Source of the DNA: DATKGQ01 sp035510715
GTDB lineage: Bacteria; Patescibacteriota; Saccharimonadia; Saccharimonadales; UBA4665
NCBI GenBank assembly: GCA_035510715.1
Contig: DATKGQ010000019.1
Location: forward strand, 22,939-86,938
Direction of reading: 5' to 3'
Length of the DNA: 64,000 nt
The notes under the pieces were generated by a model. It had not been told where the DNA came from and searched no databases. It worked only from the letters and a program-made list of their open reading frames with translations. This document shows, piece by piece, positions 1-6,877 of the stretch. The position numbers and the translations under genes are program-made. The first letter of the stretch is position 1, and the number at the start of each line of letters is the position of its first letter.

Positions 1-342
1 AATTTACCCGAAGCCTACATTGACCGCCTACAGAATGTAGCCTTTATTGTTGAAGACGAACCGACTCCGCACCAGCGGGAATTACTTAGACTGCGCTCCG
101 ACCAGACGCTTTTCGGACTTTACGAAGGCATACCGCTCAGTAAGCGGCACGGAGCAATGAAATTATTACCGGATAAAATTACCATTTTTCAAAAACCGCT
201 GGAATCGGCCAGCAGCAATATAAACGAATTATCTGACAGGATCAGCCGGACAGTCTGGCATGAAGTCGCCCATTACTATGGCCTGGACCATGACCAGATC
301 CGCGTGCTGGAAGCCAAAGAACGCGGCGAGCAAGGTCCCTAG
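1..342 (+). CDS. Zincin-like metallopeptidase family protein (5' end outside window)
   Basis: The reading frame is open from base 1 and ends at TAG 340-342, so only the last 113 residues are visible. The sequence shows HEVAHYYGLDH at about 259-291, the HExxHxxGxxH zinc-binding and catalytic signature of the small metallopeptidase family (PF06262 type, cytoplasmic zincin fold). The preceding segment with GLYEGIPLSKRHG also fits that family, which is usually 110-140 residues long, so little is missing. The natural substrate of the family is unknown. It converges on sodX with only nine bases between the stop codons. Family call is firm; function is not. Confidence 0.85.
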   Translation, partial: NLPEAYIDRLQNVAFIVEDEPTPHQRELLRLRSDQTLFGLYEGIPLSKRHGAMKLLPDKITIFQKPLESASSNINELSDRISRTVWHEVAHYYGLDHDQIRVLEAKERGEQGP

Positions 343-351
343 CATTTTATA

Positions 352-669
352 TCAGACCCTGGGCCAAATAATCCGCCCAACAATGTACTCCAGCGGCAAC
401 CAGCCGAAACTGCGGCTATCAATGCTGCGCCTGGCGTTGTCGCCAAGCAGATACAGTTGGCCTTTTCTTATATCTTTAACCCTTTTAATCTTGTCTAACC
501 GTTCATGTTTAATCACCACGATCTGACCAACTGACAGTTTAGTGAAGAGATTCGAAGCAATGATGAGCTGTCCCGGACGGAGTGCCGGCACCATTGAGTT
601 GCCTTTTACCCGCCGGATAAACAATGGTTTAGAGTTTTTTAGTCTCCGTAAAAATATTTGCGATTTCAT
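352..669 (-). CDS. sodX: Nickel-type superoxide dismutase maturation protease, signal peptidase I-like
   Basis: A 105-residue S24/S26-type serine protease. GNSMVPALRPGQ holds the nucleophile Ser, and the lysine in DKIKRV supplies the Ser-Lys dyad; LGDNARRSIDSRSFGW is the C-terminal signal peptidase box. There is no obvious membrane helix. In Ni-SOD systems this type of protease removes the short leader of SodN so that the new N-terminal His can bind nickel. Its location directly after sodN, overlapping it by 41 bases, supports that role. The ATG at 669 is chosen over a TTG one codon upstream. No Shine-Dalgarno is visible, so translation is probably coupled to sodN. Confidence 0.85.
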   Translation of the reverse strand: MKSQIFLRRLKNSKPLFIRRVKGNSMVPALRPGQLIIASNLFTKLSVGQIVVIKHERLDKIKRVKDIRKGQLYLLGDNARRSIDSRSFGWLPLEYIVGRIIWPRV

Positions 670-1012
670 CAATTTGATTTAACAACTGCTGCGCCACGCC
701 AGTGTCGGTAGTTTTCTTGCAGGCACCGGCTTGTTTGGTAGCTTTCCAAAATAGATCGTGCAAATCCGGATACTTTTCCAGATGCTCAGGTTTGAAATAG
801 TCTGTCCAAAGCACCCAAAGATGTTGTTTGACTAATTCGGCCCGGTGTTCCTTGATAAGAATAGCCCGGGTTTTATCTTCCTCGCTTAAGCCCGGGTATT
901 TTTCCATGATGGCGAATATACTCTGGGCCTCAATTCTGGCTTGGGCCGGGTCATAAACACCGCAGGGTAAATCGCAATGAGCATAGACCGGTTTAATAAA
1001 AGGTAGTTTCAT
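629..1012 (-). CDS. sodN: Nickel-containing superoxide dismutase
   Basis: Converts superoxide to oxygen and hydrogen peroxide with a nickel centre; cytoplasmic homohexamer in studied bacteria. The 127-residue product carries the nickel hook HCDLPCGVYDP at residues 12-22: after cleavage behind Ala11 this gives His1, Cys2, Asp3, Cys6 and Tyr9 of the mature enzyme. The rest follows the family closely, including IKEHRAELVKQHLWVLWTDYFK and the C-terminal helix ending in ETKKL. The leader is short (MKLPFIKPVYA). An AGGA ribosome site lies six bases before the ATG, and a TATAAT box sits at 1039-1044. Followed directly by its maturation protease. Confidence 0.97.
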   Translation of the reverse strand: MKLPFIKPVYAHCDLPCGVYDPAQARIEAQSIFAIMEKYPGLSEEDKTRAILIKEHRAELVKQHLWVLWTDYFKPEHLEKYPDLHDLFWKATKQAGACKKTTDTGVAQQLLNQIDEIANIFTETKKL

Positions 1013-1038
1013 ATTTTATCCTTCTGCTTATGGTACTA

Positions 1039-1044
1039 ATTATA
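1039..1044 (-). promoter_or_regulatory. -10 box for sodN-sodX
   Basis: Perfect TATAAT on the minus strand, 26 bases before the sodN ATG and just after the trmD stop. No convincing -35 box is visible. It would give a leader of about 20 bases containing the AGGA ribosome site, so the SOD pair can be transcribed apart from trmD. Confidence 0.5.
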
Positions 1045-1698
1045 CTATTTTTTAGCTTTTTTACTGTGTGACTGCCGCCAGGCATTAATCTCGGCATGGT
1101 TGCCGTTTAATAATACCTTCGGCACCCTTAATTTTCTAAACAGCGGCGGCCGGGTATACTGTGGGAACTCAAGCGTTTGGCCGTCAGCAAAACTTTCAAT
1201 GACGGCGCTCTGCTCGCCGCCCAGGACGCCTGGCAGCAAACGGACCACACAATCAATCAGTACCATGGCCGGTATTTCGCCGCCGGTCACGATGTAATCA
1301 CCAATTGAAAGCTGTTCATCAACCAGCTTAGTCACCCGTTCATCATAGCCTTCATAATGGGCGCAGACAATAATCATATCAGTGTTAGTTTGGGCAATGT
1401 CAGCGGCTTTGGCTTGGGCTAACCTTCCCCCGCGCGGCGTCATCAGAAATACCTTGGCCGAAGGCAGCTTGGCTTTGGCGGCTTCAATGGCCGCGAACAG
1501 CGGCTCCGGCTTCAATAACATGCCGTCTCCGCCACCATAAGGGACATCATCAACCTGCCGGCGCCTACCAAGACCATAGTCACGTAAATTCAGATATTCA
1601 AGACTGATAATGCCCTTATCCTGGGCTTTTTTCAGCATGCTGATATTCAGCACATGATCGAACATCTCCGGGAACAAACTGATAACAATTATTTTCAT
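1045..1698 (-). CDS. trmD: tRNA (guanine-N1-)-methyltransferase
   Basis: Methylates G37 next to the anticodon, using SAM, to prevent +1 frameshifting. The 217-residue protein is shorter than the roughly 250 of E. coli, mainly at the C-terminus. It has the SPOUT-class start KIIVISLFPEMF, the segment DDVPYGGGDGMLLKPEPL, and the SAM-binding trefoil knot with IGDYIVTGGEIPAM and LLPGVLG. It follows rpsP and khpA in the usual bacterial order, but a terminator separates it from khpA. A TATACT box eight bases before the ATG and the lack of a Shine-Dalgarno suggest a leaderless transcript. Confidence 0.97.
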   Translation of the reverse strand: MKIIVISLFPEMFDHVLNISMLKKAQDKGIISLEYLNLRDYGLGRRRQVDDVPYGGGDGMLLKPEPLFAAIEAAKAKLPSAKVFLMTPRGGRLAQAKAADIAQTNTDMIIVCAHYEGYDERVTKLVDEQLSIGDYIVTGGEIPAMVLIDCVVRLLPGVLGGEQSAVIESFADGQTLEFPQYTRPPLFRKLRVPKVLLNGNHAEINAWRQSHSKKAKK

Positions 1699-1706
1699 AT
1701 CAATAA

Positions 1707-1712
1707 AGTATA
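1707..1712 (-). promoter_or_regulatory. -10 box for trmD (leaderless)
   Basis: TATACT on the minus strand with eight bases to the trmD ATG and no Shine-Dalgarno between. A transcript starting 6-8 bases after the box would begin at or beside the start codon. Confidence 0.5.
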
Positions 1713-1728
1713 AGCGATGTTAGCGGTA

Positions 1729-1757
1729 TAAAAAAACCTCGGTACTTGCCAAGGTTT
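1729..1757 (-). terminator. Rho-independent terminator after khpA
   Basis: On the minus strand AACCTTGG, a six-base loop and CCGAGGTT form an eight-pair stem with one G-U, followed by a run of seven T. It lies about 100 bases after the khpA stop and just before trmD, so it ends the rpsP-khpA transcript. Confidence 0.8.
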
Positions 1758-1855
1758 ATTTATCACATAAAGCCCCCAGACGGTTTCCCGAATGGCTCGC
1801 AATGAGCTTATTTATTTTCTTGTTAGATTAACCATTATGCATGGTTACCACGCTA

Positions 1856-2389
1856 CTATACATCAAGATCATCTAGATCTTCAAGTTCTCTGCGGGTTTT
1901 ACTGACAACATCTTCGTGATTGACTTCTTCGGCCGGCTCTTCTGGAGCAGTTTCTTCGGCTTGGTGATCATCATGATCGATTCTGGTTTCGGTATCAGTC
2001 GGCTCCGCGGCAGCCTGACTACCACTGCTGTCATCGGCTACGGCCGGCTGCGGTTGATCGCTAGCCGTATTATTATCATTACTAGCCGCCGGCGGTGCCG
2101 CGCTATACGAGTTGTTGTCATATGAATTACGGGGCTGCATTGGCCCGTTGTCAATGATTTTCAAGTTATATCGGGCATCGTTCTTGGTGCCGAGCGCACG
2201 CAGTAAAGTCCGCAGGCTCTGAGCCGTTGCTCCCCGCTTGCCGATCACCCGGCCTAAGTCTTCCGGATCGACAGTTAATTCCAGTAATACACCCTTTTCG
2301 TCAATCCGCCTATCGACAACTACCGCGTCTGGTTTGCTTACTAAGGACTTAACGATATATTCAACAAATTGCTGATCAATACTGTTCAT
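1856..2389 (-). CDS. khpA: KH-domain RNA-binding protein with acidic tail
   Basis: Residues 1-80 match the KhpA/YlqC family: one KH domain with the GxxG loop GKRG at 50-53 in EDLGRVIGKRGATAQSLRTLL. KhpA binds RNA, usually with KhpB, and affects cell size and division in Gram-positives; it sits between rpsP and trmD in many genomes, as here. Typical KhpA is about 80 residues, whereas this one is 177. The extra hundred residues are low-complexity, rich in Glu, Asp, Pro and Ala, then a short helix-like end (SKTRRELEDLDDLDV). An AGGAG ribosome site lies nine bases before the ATG. Confidence 0.9.
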   Translation of the reverse strand: MNSIDQQFVEYIVKSLVSKPDAVVVDRRIDEKGVLLELTVDPEDLGRVIGKRGATAQSLRTLLRALGTKNDARYNLKIIDNGPMQPRNSYDNNSYSAAPPAASNDNNTASDQPQPAVADDSSGSQAAAEPTDTETRIDHDDHQAEETAPEEPAEEVNHEDVVSKTRRELEDLDDLDV

Positions 2390-2418
2390 GACAGAAATCT
2401 CCTATTTAGTCTTTATTT

Positions 2419-2424
2419 ATTATA
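2419..2424 (-). promoter_or_regulatory. -10 box for khpA
   Basis: Perfect TATAAT on the minus strand, 29 bases before the khpA ATG, inside the rpsP-khpA gap. The -35 region is weak. It would give a short leader with the AGGAG site. Confidence 0.45.
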
Positions 2425-2475
2425 CTAGATAAAAATGCAATGAGTATAAATCTTTGCCCGGAAATAACTTTTGTC

Positions 2476-3003
2476 TTAAGTTTTCTCTGCCGGGACTTCT
2501 TTTTCGGGAACGGTTTCAGCCGGCGTCTCATCAGCTGGTTTTTTGTCTGGTACTGATTCCGGTTCTTCAACCGGCGGAGTGGCAGACTCTTCGGTTGCTG
2601 CGACTTCCTCTGGAGCAGATTTTGGTTCTTCAGCCGGTTCTGCTGTTTCTTCGGCTGTCTTTGGAGCAGGTTTTGGCTCTTCAGCCACTGCCGGACGATT
2701 GCGCCGTAATTTATCAGTGTTTTTTACCGGCCGGGCGTGTTTCTCTTTAATCTGCACCCATTTCGGTAGAGTAATGCCTTCAGCCTTAAGGAGCCTGGCT
2801 ACCCGGTCAGATGGATGGGCGCCATGTTCGAGAAAAAATGCCGCTTTCTCTTTGTCAAGCACAATCGTCTTCTGATGCGGATCATAATGGCCAAGTTGAG
2901 TAACAATCTTACCGCGGGACGGGTGACGATGCGAATCTTGAACAATTAAGCGGAACATCGCGTGTCCACTGCGGCCGGTTCTTTGCATGCGTATAGCTAA
3001 CAT
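2476..3003 (-). CDS. rpsP: 30S ribosomal protein S16 with acidic C-terminal extension
   Basis: Residues 1-80 are canonical S16: LAIRMQRTGRSGHAMFRLIVQDSHRHPSRGKIVTQLGHYDP appears in segments along the N-terminus, then AAFFLEHGAHPSDRVARLL. S16 binds 16S rRNA early in small-subunit assembly. Ordinary S16 is 80-100 residues, whereas this product has 175. From about residue 100 the chain is a Glu/Pro/Ala repeat-like tail (units such as AEEPKPAP and VEEPESVP) of unknown role. It heads the rpsP-khpA unit. Confidence 0.95.
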   Translation of the reverse strand: MLAIRMQRTGRSGHAMFRLIVQDSHRHPSRGKIVTQLGHYDPHQKTIVLDKEKAAFFLEHGAHPSDRVARLLKAEGITLPKWVQIKEKHARPVKNTDKLRRNRPAVAEEPKPAPKTAEETAEPAEEPKSAPEEVAATEESATPPVEEPESVPDKKPADETPAETVPEKEVPAEKT

Positions 3004-3085
3004 ATTATTTCTAACACCAACTTTATCTTAACGTTAAATAATAGTTTGATATTGTTGCTTATTCTACAGATTACGTCCTCTGTTG

Positions 3086-3814
3086 TCAATTATTGTCACC
3101 AGATTTATCAGCTGATTGGGGATCATAAAACCGCAGCGCTGACTGGGCGGCTTGCTGCTGGCCGGCCTGTTTGCTGGGTCCGACACCGGTTCCTTGTATA
3201 TGTCCGTTAATGTAGACCCCGACGGTAAAGGTCTTGTCGTGATCCGGTCCTTCTTCGCTGATAACCTTATAAATCGGCGTAAACCCCTGTTGGTTTTGAA
3301 CCATTTCCTGTAGATGCGATTTCGGATCCAGCCAGGAGCCGCTGACTAAAATATCATGAAAAGTTACCAGCAGGACATTGGTAATAAACCGCTTGACGGC
3401 TTCATAGCCCTGATCAATATACAGGGCGCCAACGACAGCTTCGAAACTGTTGGCTAAGATTTGGGCCCGGGCTCGATCAGTTCCCCGTTTTTCGCCGCGG
3501 CTTAAGCGGAGCAGTGGTTCAAAACCGAGCTTTTCAGCGGCCGCGCCAATACTTTCGGTCCGTACCAGTGAACTGCGCCAGTTGGTTAAGATGCCCTCGG
3601 GCTCATCAAAATTCGAATAAAGATACTCGGTGGTAACCAGCTCCAGCACGGCATCGCCCAAAAACTCCAGCCGCTCATTATGCTCGTGAACGGTTTTCTT
3701 GTGCTCATTAAGATAGGAACGGTGCGTAAAAGCGGTGATCAGTAAATTAATATCGTTAAAGGTGACTTGCAAGATGCTATTAGCAAAATTAATATAAAGA
3801 TCGTTTGATTGCAT
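3086..3814 (-). CDS. rnc: Ribonuclease III
   Basis: Cleaves double-stranded RNA during rRNA and mRNA maturation. The RNase III signature NERLEFLGDAVLEL at residues 46-59 carries the metal-binding and catalytic acids, with a second acidic site in ANSFEAVVGALYID. A double-stranded RNA-binding domain follows at about 165-235, with GPSKQAGQQQAAQSAL. The 242-residue length is normal. It begins six bases after the NUDIX stop, in a nusB-NUDIX-rnc unit. Confidence 0.97.
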   Translation of the reverse strand: MQSNDLYINFANSILQVTFNDINLLITAFTHRSYLNEHKKTVHEHNERLEFLGDAVLELVTTEYLYSNFDEPEGILTNWRSSLVRTESIGAAAEKLGFEPLLRLSRGEKRGTDRARAQILANSFEAVVGALYIDQGYEAVKRFITNVLLVTFHDILVSGSWLDPKSHLQEMVQNQQGFTPIYKVISEEGPDHDKTFTVGVYINGHIQGTGVGPSKQAGQQQAAQSALRFYDPQSADKSGDNN

Positions 3815-3820
3815 AACGGC

Positions 3821-4315
3821 TTAAAGATTATTATCGCGGATCTTTTTTAATCCTACTAACATTAGTTTGCTGATATCCTCATATTCAATTTTATCAATAG
3901 CTTCTTGGGACGGAAACCATTTTACGGCGTTAAGCCAGTCTTCCGGCTTAAAACTATTGCTGTCCCCGAGCGCTTTAACCAGATAAATATGCATGGTCAT
4001 TAAAACCAGCGTTTGAGTCCGCCGGTAACGGAAGTTAACTTTACCGAGCCAATTAAGGACCTGCATTTCTTTTAGTCCGGTCTCTTCGCGGATCTCGCGT
4101 TCGGCAGTTACGCGCGGCTCTTCACCGGATTCGACATGACCCTTGGGAATCGTCCAGCGGTCTTTGGCGTCTTGAATCAATAATATCTCTACTTTGCCGC
4201 TGGCATCGCGCCGGAAAATAACACCACCGGAAGTGGTTTCACTAACCGCTTCCGTAATTGTCGGTGGACGTTTGACCAACCGGCGGAATCCTTGGATTGG
4301 TTTCGGACGCTTCAT
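3821..4315 (-). CDS. NUDIX hydrolase
   Basis: A complete NUDIX box spans residues 59-81 (GHVESGEEP ... REIREETGL), the Mg-binding helix that hydrolyses nucleoside diphosphates linked to another group. The start TTSGGVIFRRDASGKVEILLIQD and the later YLVKALGD segment fit the beta-alpha-beta NUDIX fold. About 20 basic residues precede the domain. Substrate cannot be told from sequence; MutT-like sanitation and Ap4A hydrolysis are both possible. It overlaps nusB by four bases and precedes rnc. Confidence 0.92.
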   Translation of the reverse strand: MKRPKPIQGFRRLVKRPPTITEAVSETTSGGVIFRRDASGKVEILLIQDAKDRWTIPKGHVESGEEPRVTAEREIREETGLKEMQVLNWLGKVNFRYRRTQTLVLMTMHIYLVKALGDSNSFKPEDWLNAVKWFPSQEAIDKIEYEDISKLMLVGLKKIRDNNL

Positions 4316-4809
4316 GTTTTCTCCTTGGGTTTACTCTTCTTGACAGTGGTTTTTGGTTTGCGGCTAGCTGGTTCTGTTTTGGCGGTTTCCTTCTGTCGTA
4401 GCACTGTTCCCAGTACCCCGTTAATAAATTTGGAGGAGTTTTCACCGCCGAAGGCTTTGGCCAACTCAACCGCTTCATTAATGACTACTTTGGGCGGGAT
4501 ATCTTTTCCGTAGATCAACTCATAAAGACCAATATACAGAACGATTCTATCCATCCGGGCGATCTGGTCGATCGGCCACTCCGGGGCCACCGGCTGGAGT
4601 ATTTCGTTTAGCTTCTGCTGGTACTTGATAATGCCATGGACCAAATCCTCAACGAAAGTTGTATCATCGATCAGGTGATTATAACGCTCAATGTTGCGCG
4701 TTAGAATCGTATCCAATTCACCATTCTCGTCGCCGGCTTGGCGCCGAAAATCTTGCTCGTAGAGCGTTTGTAATGCAATTATTCGACCTAAGTGACGATT
4801 TGATGCCAT
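4312..4809 (-). CDS. nusB: Transcription antitermination factor NusB
   Basis: All-helical NusB domain: it begins with NRHLGRIIALQTLYEQDF and ends with PPKVVINEAVELAKAFGGENSSKFINGVLG, both diagnostic. NusB joins NusE (S10) at boxA RNA to keep RNA polymerase on rRNA operons. The 165-residue chain has a Lys/Pro-rich tail of about 25 residues. It heads a unit with NUDIX and rnc, genes also tied to rRNA expression and processing. Confidence 0.95.
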   Translation of the reverse strand: MASNRHLGRIIALQTLYEQDFRRQAGDENGELDTILTRNIERYNHLIDDTTFVEDLVHGIIKYQQKLNEILQPVAPEWPIDQIARMDRIVLYIGLYELIYGKDIPPKVVINEAVELAKAFGGENSSKFINGVLGTVLRQKETAKTEPASRKPKTTVKKSKPKEKT

Positions 4810-4843
4810 ATTGTTAAATACTGCTTATAACAGCTAGTCTAGT

Positions 4844-5005
4844 TTATTTAGCTGACTTTTCGGTCAATTTTTTTCCGGATTCGCGGCGGGTCGTATAGAC
4901 TTTCACCGGCGAATGGGCATTTACTTTACGGGCCAGATCAACAACGACGTGGCTACGCCGAGAACGGGTTCTACGAGCAGTCGTGCGTTTTTTGGGCTGT
5001 CCCAT
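4844..5005 (-). CDS. rpmF: 50S ribosomal protein L32
   Basis: A 53-codon frame from ATG 5005 to TAA 4844. It begins MGQPKKRTTARRTRSRRSH and continues with a basic, short C-terminal part (VYTTRRESGKK), the usual L32 pattern. L32 binds 23S rRNA near the peptidyl transferase region. The zinc-finger cysteines found in some L32 are absent, so this is the zinc-free type. An AAAGGAG site precedes the start by about twelve bases, and a TATAAT box is at 5051-5056. Confidence 0.88.
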   Translation of the reverse strand: MGQPKKRTTARRTRSRRSHVVVDLARKVNAHSPVKVYTTRRESGKKLTEKSAK

Positions 5006-5050
5006 ATTGTATTTGACTCCTTTTGTTATATAACCGACAAATCGTTCCTA

Positions 5051-5056
5051 ATTATA
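5051..5056 (-). promoter_or_regulatory. -10 box for rpmF
   Basis: TATAAT on the minus strand, 45 bases before the rpmF ATG, giving a leader that contains AAAGGAG. Confidence 0.5.
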
Positions 5057-5106
5057 ACCTAAAGAACCGCTTCAACACAACCTGTCCGGGTATAAAAAAT
5101 TAAATC

Positions 5107-5134
5107 TTGAGATTTCATGGATAGTACTTATAAT
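5107..5134 (+). promoter_or_regulatory. Promoter of the VOC gene
   Basis: TTGAGA at 5107-5112, 16 bases, then TATAAT at 5129-5134. The ATG at 5143 follows the -10 box by eight bases without a Shine-Dalgarno, so the message is probably leaderless. This is one of the best -35/-10 pairs in the window. Confidence 0.7.
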
Positions 5135-5142
5135 TGGCTATC

Positions 5143-5499
5143 ATGGGAATAAATGACTACGACAATTTCTTTCTGCCCACGGACGATTTAAAAAAATCCC
5201 GTGACTTTTATGAGAAACTCGGATTGAGCGTTAAGTTTGATTTCTCCGACCAGGGCATGCTGGCTTTTAAGATTAGCAATCAGGAGCCGGCCATTATTTT
5301 AAAAGATACCAAAAATTTCCCGGATGCCAAGCCGACAATCTGGTTCGTAGTTGACGATGTCCAAGAAGAATATGAAAGACTGCAGGAAAAAGGCGTTGTT
5401 TTCCTATCAGAACCCTTTGAAATATTTACCGGCCGGGCCGCCGAATTCGATGATCCGTTTGGAAATAGATTAGGCATTACGGACTACACTAAACTTTAA
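5143..5499 (+). CDS. VOC (glyoxalase/bleomycin resistance) superfamily protein
   Basis: A 118-residue single VOC module pair: FLPTDDLKKSRDFYEKLGL opens the first beta-alpha-beta-beta-beta unit and IWFVVDDVQEEYERLQEKG the second, ending with FDDPFGNRLGI. Members bind a metal and act on, or sequester, small molecules such as methylglyoxal adducts or antibiotics; the substrate is not readable here. The start is set by the promoter: the TTG at 5134 lies inside the -10 box, so ATG 5143 is preferred. It stands alone on the plus strand. Confidence 0.85.
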   Translation: MGINDYDNFFLPTDDLKKSRDFYEKLGLSVKFDFSDQGMLAFKISNQEPAIILKDTKNFPDAKPTIWFVVDDVQEEYERLQEKGVVFLSEPFEIFTGRAAEFDDPFGNRLGITDYTKL

Positions 5500-5537
5500 G
5501 TCCGAATAACGATCCGCCAAGTTGTCTGATATTGCGC

Positions 5538-6752
5538 TTATGGCTTTATGCCGTAGTTTTGCTCAAGGTATGATTGACCATTTGTACCATCTTGCCCGTA
5601 GTGCTCATCGCGCAATGCATCTTCATAACCCTCATCACCAGGGTATAATGTGTTTCCTCGCTTCACGGCATCATGTGCCCTAACTTCGCCAAATACTTTC
5701 TTTAGACTGGCAACATCGGCTTCACCAAGTTTCCGTGTTTTTTTCATTTCCACTTTGTCAAACTCTCCATCAGAGTCCTTACTAGTTTCAACTACCTCAT
5801 AATAAGCAGTGTCTGTTTTGTGAGACCTATCATAGCCGCCGCTATTAAATGGAATTTTATCAAACATAGGTATATGCCACTTTTCGGCAGTAGTACCGAG
5901 CGGACCGTTAGTTTTGGTAATGTCTATTGAGCCGTCTAATCTATTATTGAACTTTACTTGCACCCACTTGTTGTGTCCGTGTTCTTGTAAAGTCTCCCAC
6001 CCGCCCATAAACTTGTATGCAAGGTCTAGTGCTTCAAGATTCAGACTTAGCGGGTCGCCATCTTTTCGTAAACGCTCCGCTATTAAATGACTATAGCGTA
6101 AGAAAACTGCTTCAACTTTATGGCCTGGGGCTTCTTTGAGTGCTTCTGCAAGCGATTTGCCCACCTCTACCTCGGCTTTTTTAAGGTCATACTGATTGCC
6201 CACTTCTCGTGGCGTTTTTTCTGCTAAGTTACTTTTGCGTCTACGTTCAGCTAATATCATGAGCTTTGCTTTTTCTGGGTTGTGGCTGTAGTCGCTAGAC
6301 AAAGACTCATCATGCAGTTCCCCAGCGGAATTTTCAGCATCATCAGCCGCTTTCTCAAAAACCTCTGCGCGTTCCTCGGGAGTATTTTTGTCCTTAAGCC
6401 ACCAGTCATATTTCCCGACATTAACTCCTTTTGTATCTTCGCGAACTGCCCTAGCCGCTGTGCGATATGTATCACCTGCTTCAGCCATATCTCGGGCTTT
6501 GTCTTCGTCCTGAACGTAGCCTTCTTCACCCTCGCGGATTTGGGTTTTATCATCACTATCGTCTTCTGTCACCTGTCCGTCATCATGGTCAATAGATGCC
6601 ATCGGTTTTGGTTCACCAGTTTCTGCAGCCGATTGATCGGGGGTCCAGTCCGCAGTAGGCGGAGTAGTGTCTCTTGCCTCTGTTGATTCGCTGCCTTCAG
6701 GTGGGGGCGTGTCCTGCCCATTGTTAGATTGAGCTATTTCTTCTCCCGCCAT
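5538..6752 (-). CDS. Unknown acidic soluble protein, 404 residues
   Basis: No family recognised. Residues 1-90 are low-complexity and very acidic with Pro, Thr and Asp. Residues 100-200 are charged and helix-prone with many Glu, Lys and Ala. The C-terminal part is mixed, with KWVQVKFNNRLDGSIDI and KWHIPMFDKIPFNSGGYDRS suggesting a folded beta domain. No signal peptide or membrane helix is seen. AAAGGAT lies seven bases before the ATG. It is monocistronic between leuS and the convergent VOC gene, and looks lineage-specific. Confidence 0.75.
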   Translation of the reverse strand: MAGEEIAQSNNGQDTPPPEGSESTEARDTTPPTADWTPDQSAAETGEPKPMASIDHDDGQVTEDDSDDKTQIREGEEGYVQDEDKARDMAEAGDTYRTAARAVREDTKGVNVGKYDWWLKDKNTPEERAEVFEKAADDAENSAGELHDESLSSDYSHNPEKAKLMILAERRRKSNLAEKTPREVGNQYDLKKAEVEVGKSLAEALKEAPGHKVEAVFLRYSHLIAERLRKDGDPLSLNLEALDLAYKFMGGWETLQEHGHNKWVQVKFNNRLDGSIDITKTNGPLGTTAEKWHIPMFDKIPFNSGGYDRSHKTDTAYYEVVETSKDSDGEFDKVEMKKTRKLGEADVASLKKVFGEVRAHDAVKRGNTLYPGDEGYEDALRDEHYGQDGTNGQSYLEQNYGIKP

Positions 6753-6793
6753 TTTATTTATCCTTTTGTTTATTTTTTAACTAAGCTATTGTT

Positions 6794-6822
6794 CATTTAA
6801 ACAAAACTGTGGAATATGTCAA
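6794..6822 (-). promoter_or_regulatory. Candidate promoter of the 404-residue unknown
   Basis: Perfect TTGACA (6817-6822), 17 bases, then TAAATG (6794-6799) on the minus strand. The -10 box is weak. It lies 42 bases before the ATG, and the palindrome at 6826-6851 ends just upstream of the -35 box. Confidence 0.45.
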
Positions 6823-6825
6823 GGA

Positions 6826-6851
6826 GTAGCTAGGTAATTATTACTAGCTAC
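6826..6851. repeat. Inverted repeat between leuS and the 404-residue unknown
   Basis: GTAGCTAG, a ten-base AT-rich centre and CTAGCTAC form a perfect eight-pair stem that extends further with one bulge. No T-run follows on the minus strand. It lies between the leuS stop and a TTGACA box, so it may be an operator or an mRNA 3' hairpin. Confidence 0.55.
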
Positions 6852-6877
6852 CGGCTGGCCAGAAATAAAAATACAGC

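Noticed and set aside
1829..1847. TAACCAT...ATGGTTA hairpin after khpA as the terminator
   Set aside because: No T-run follows; the stronger hairpin with seven T at 1729-1757 serves better.
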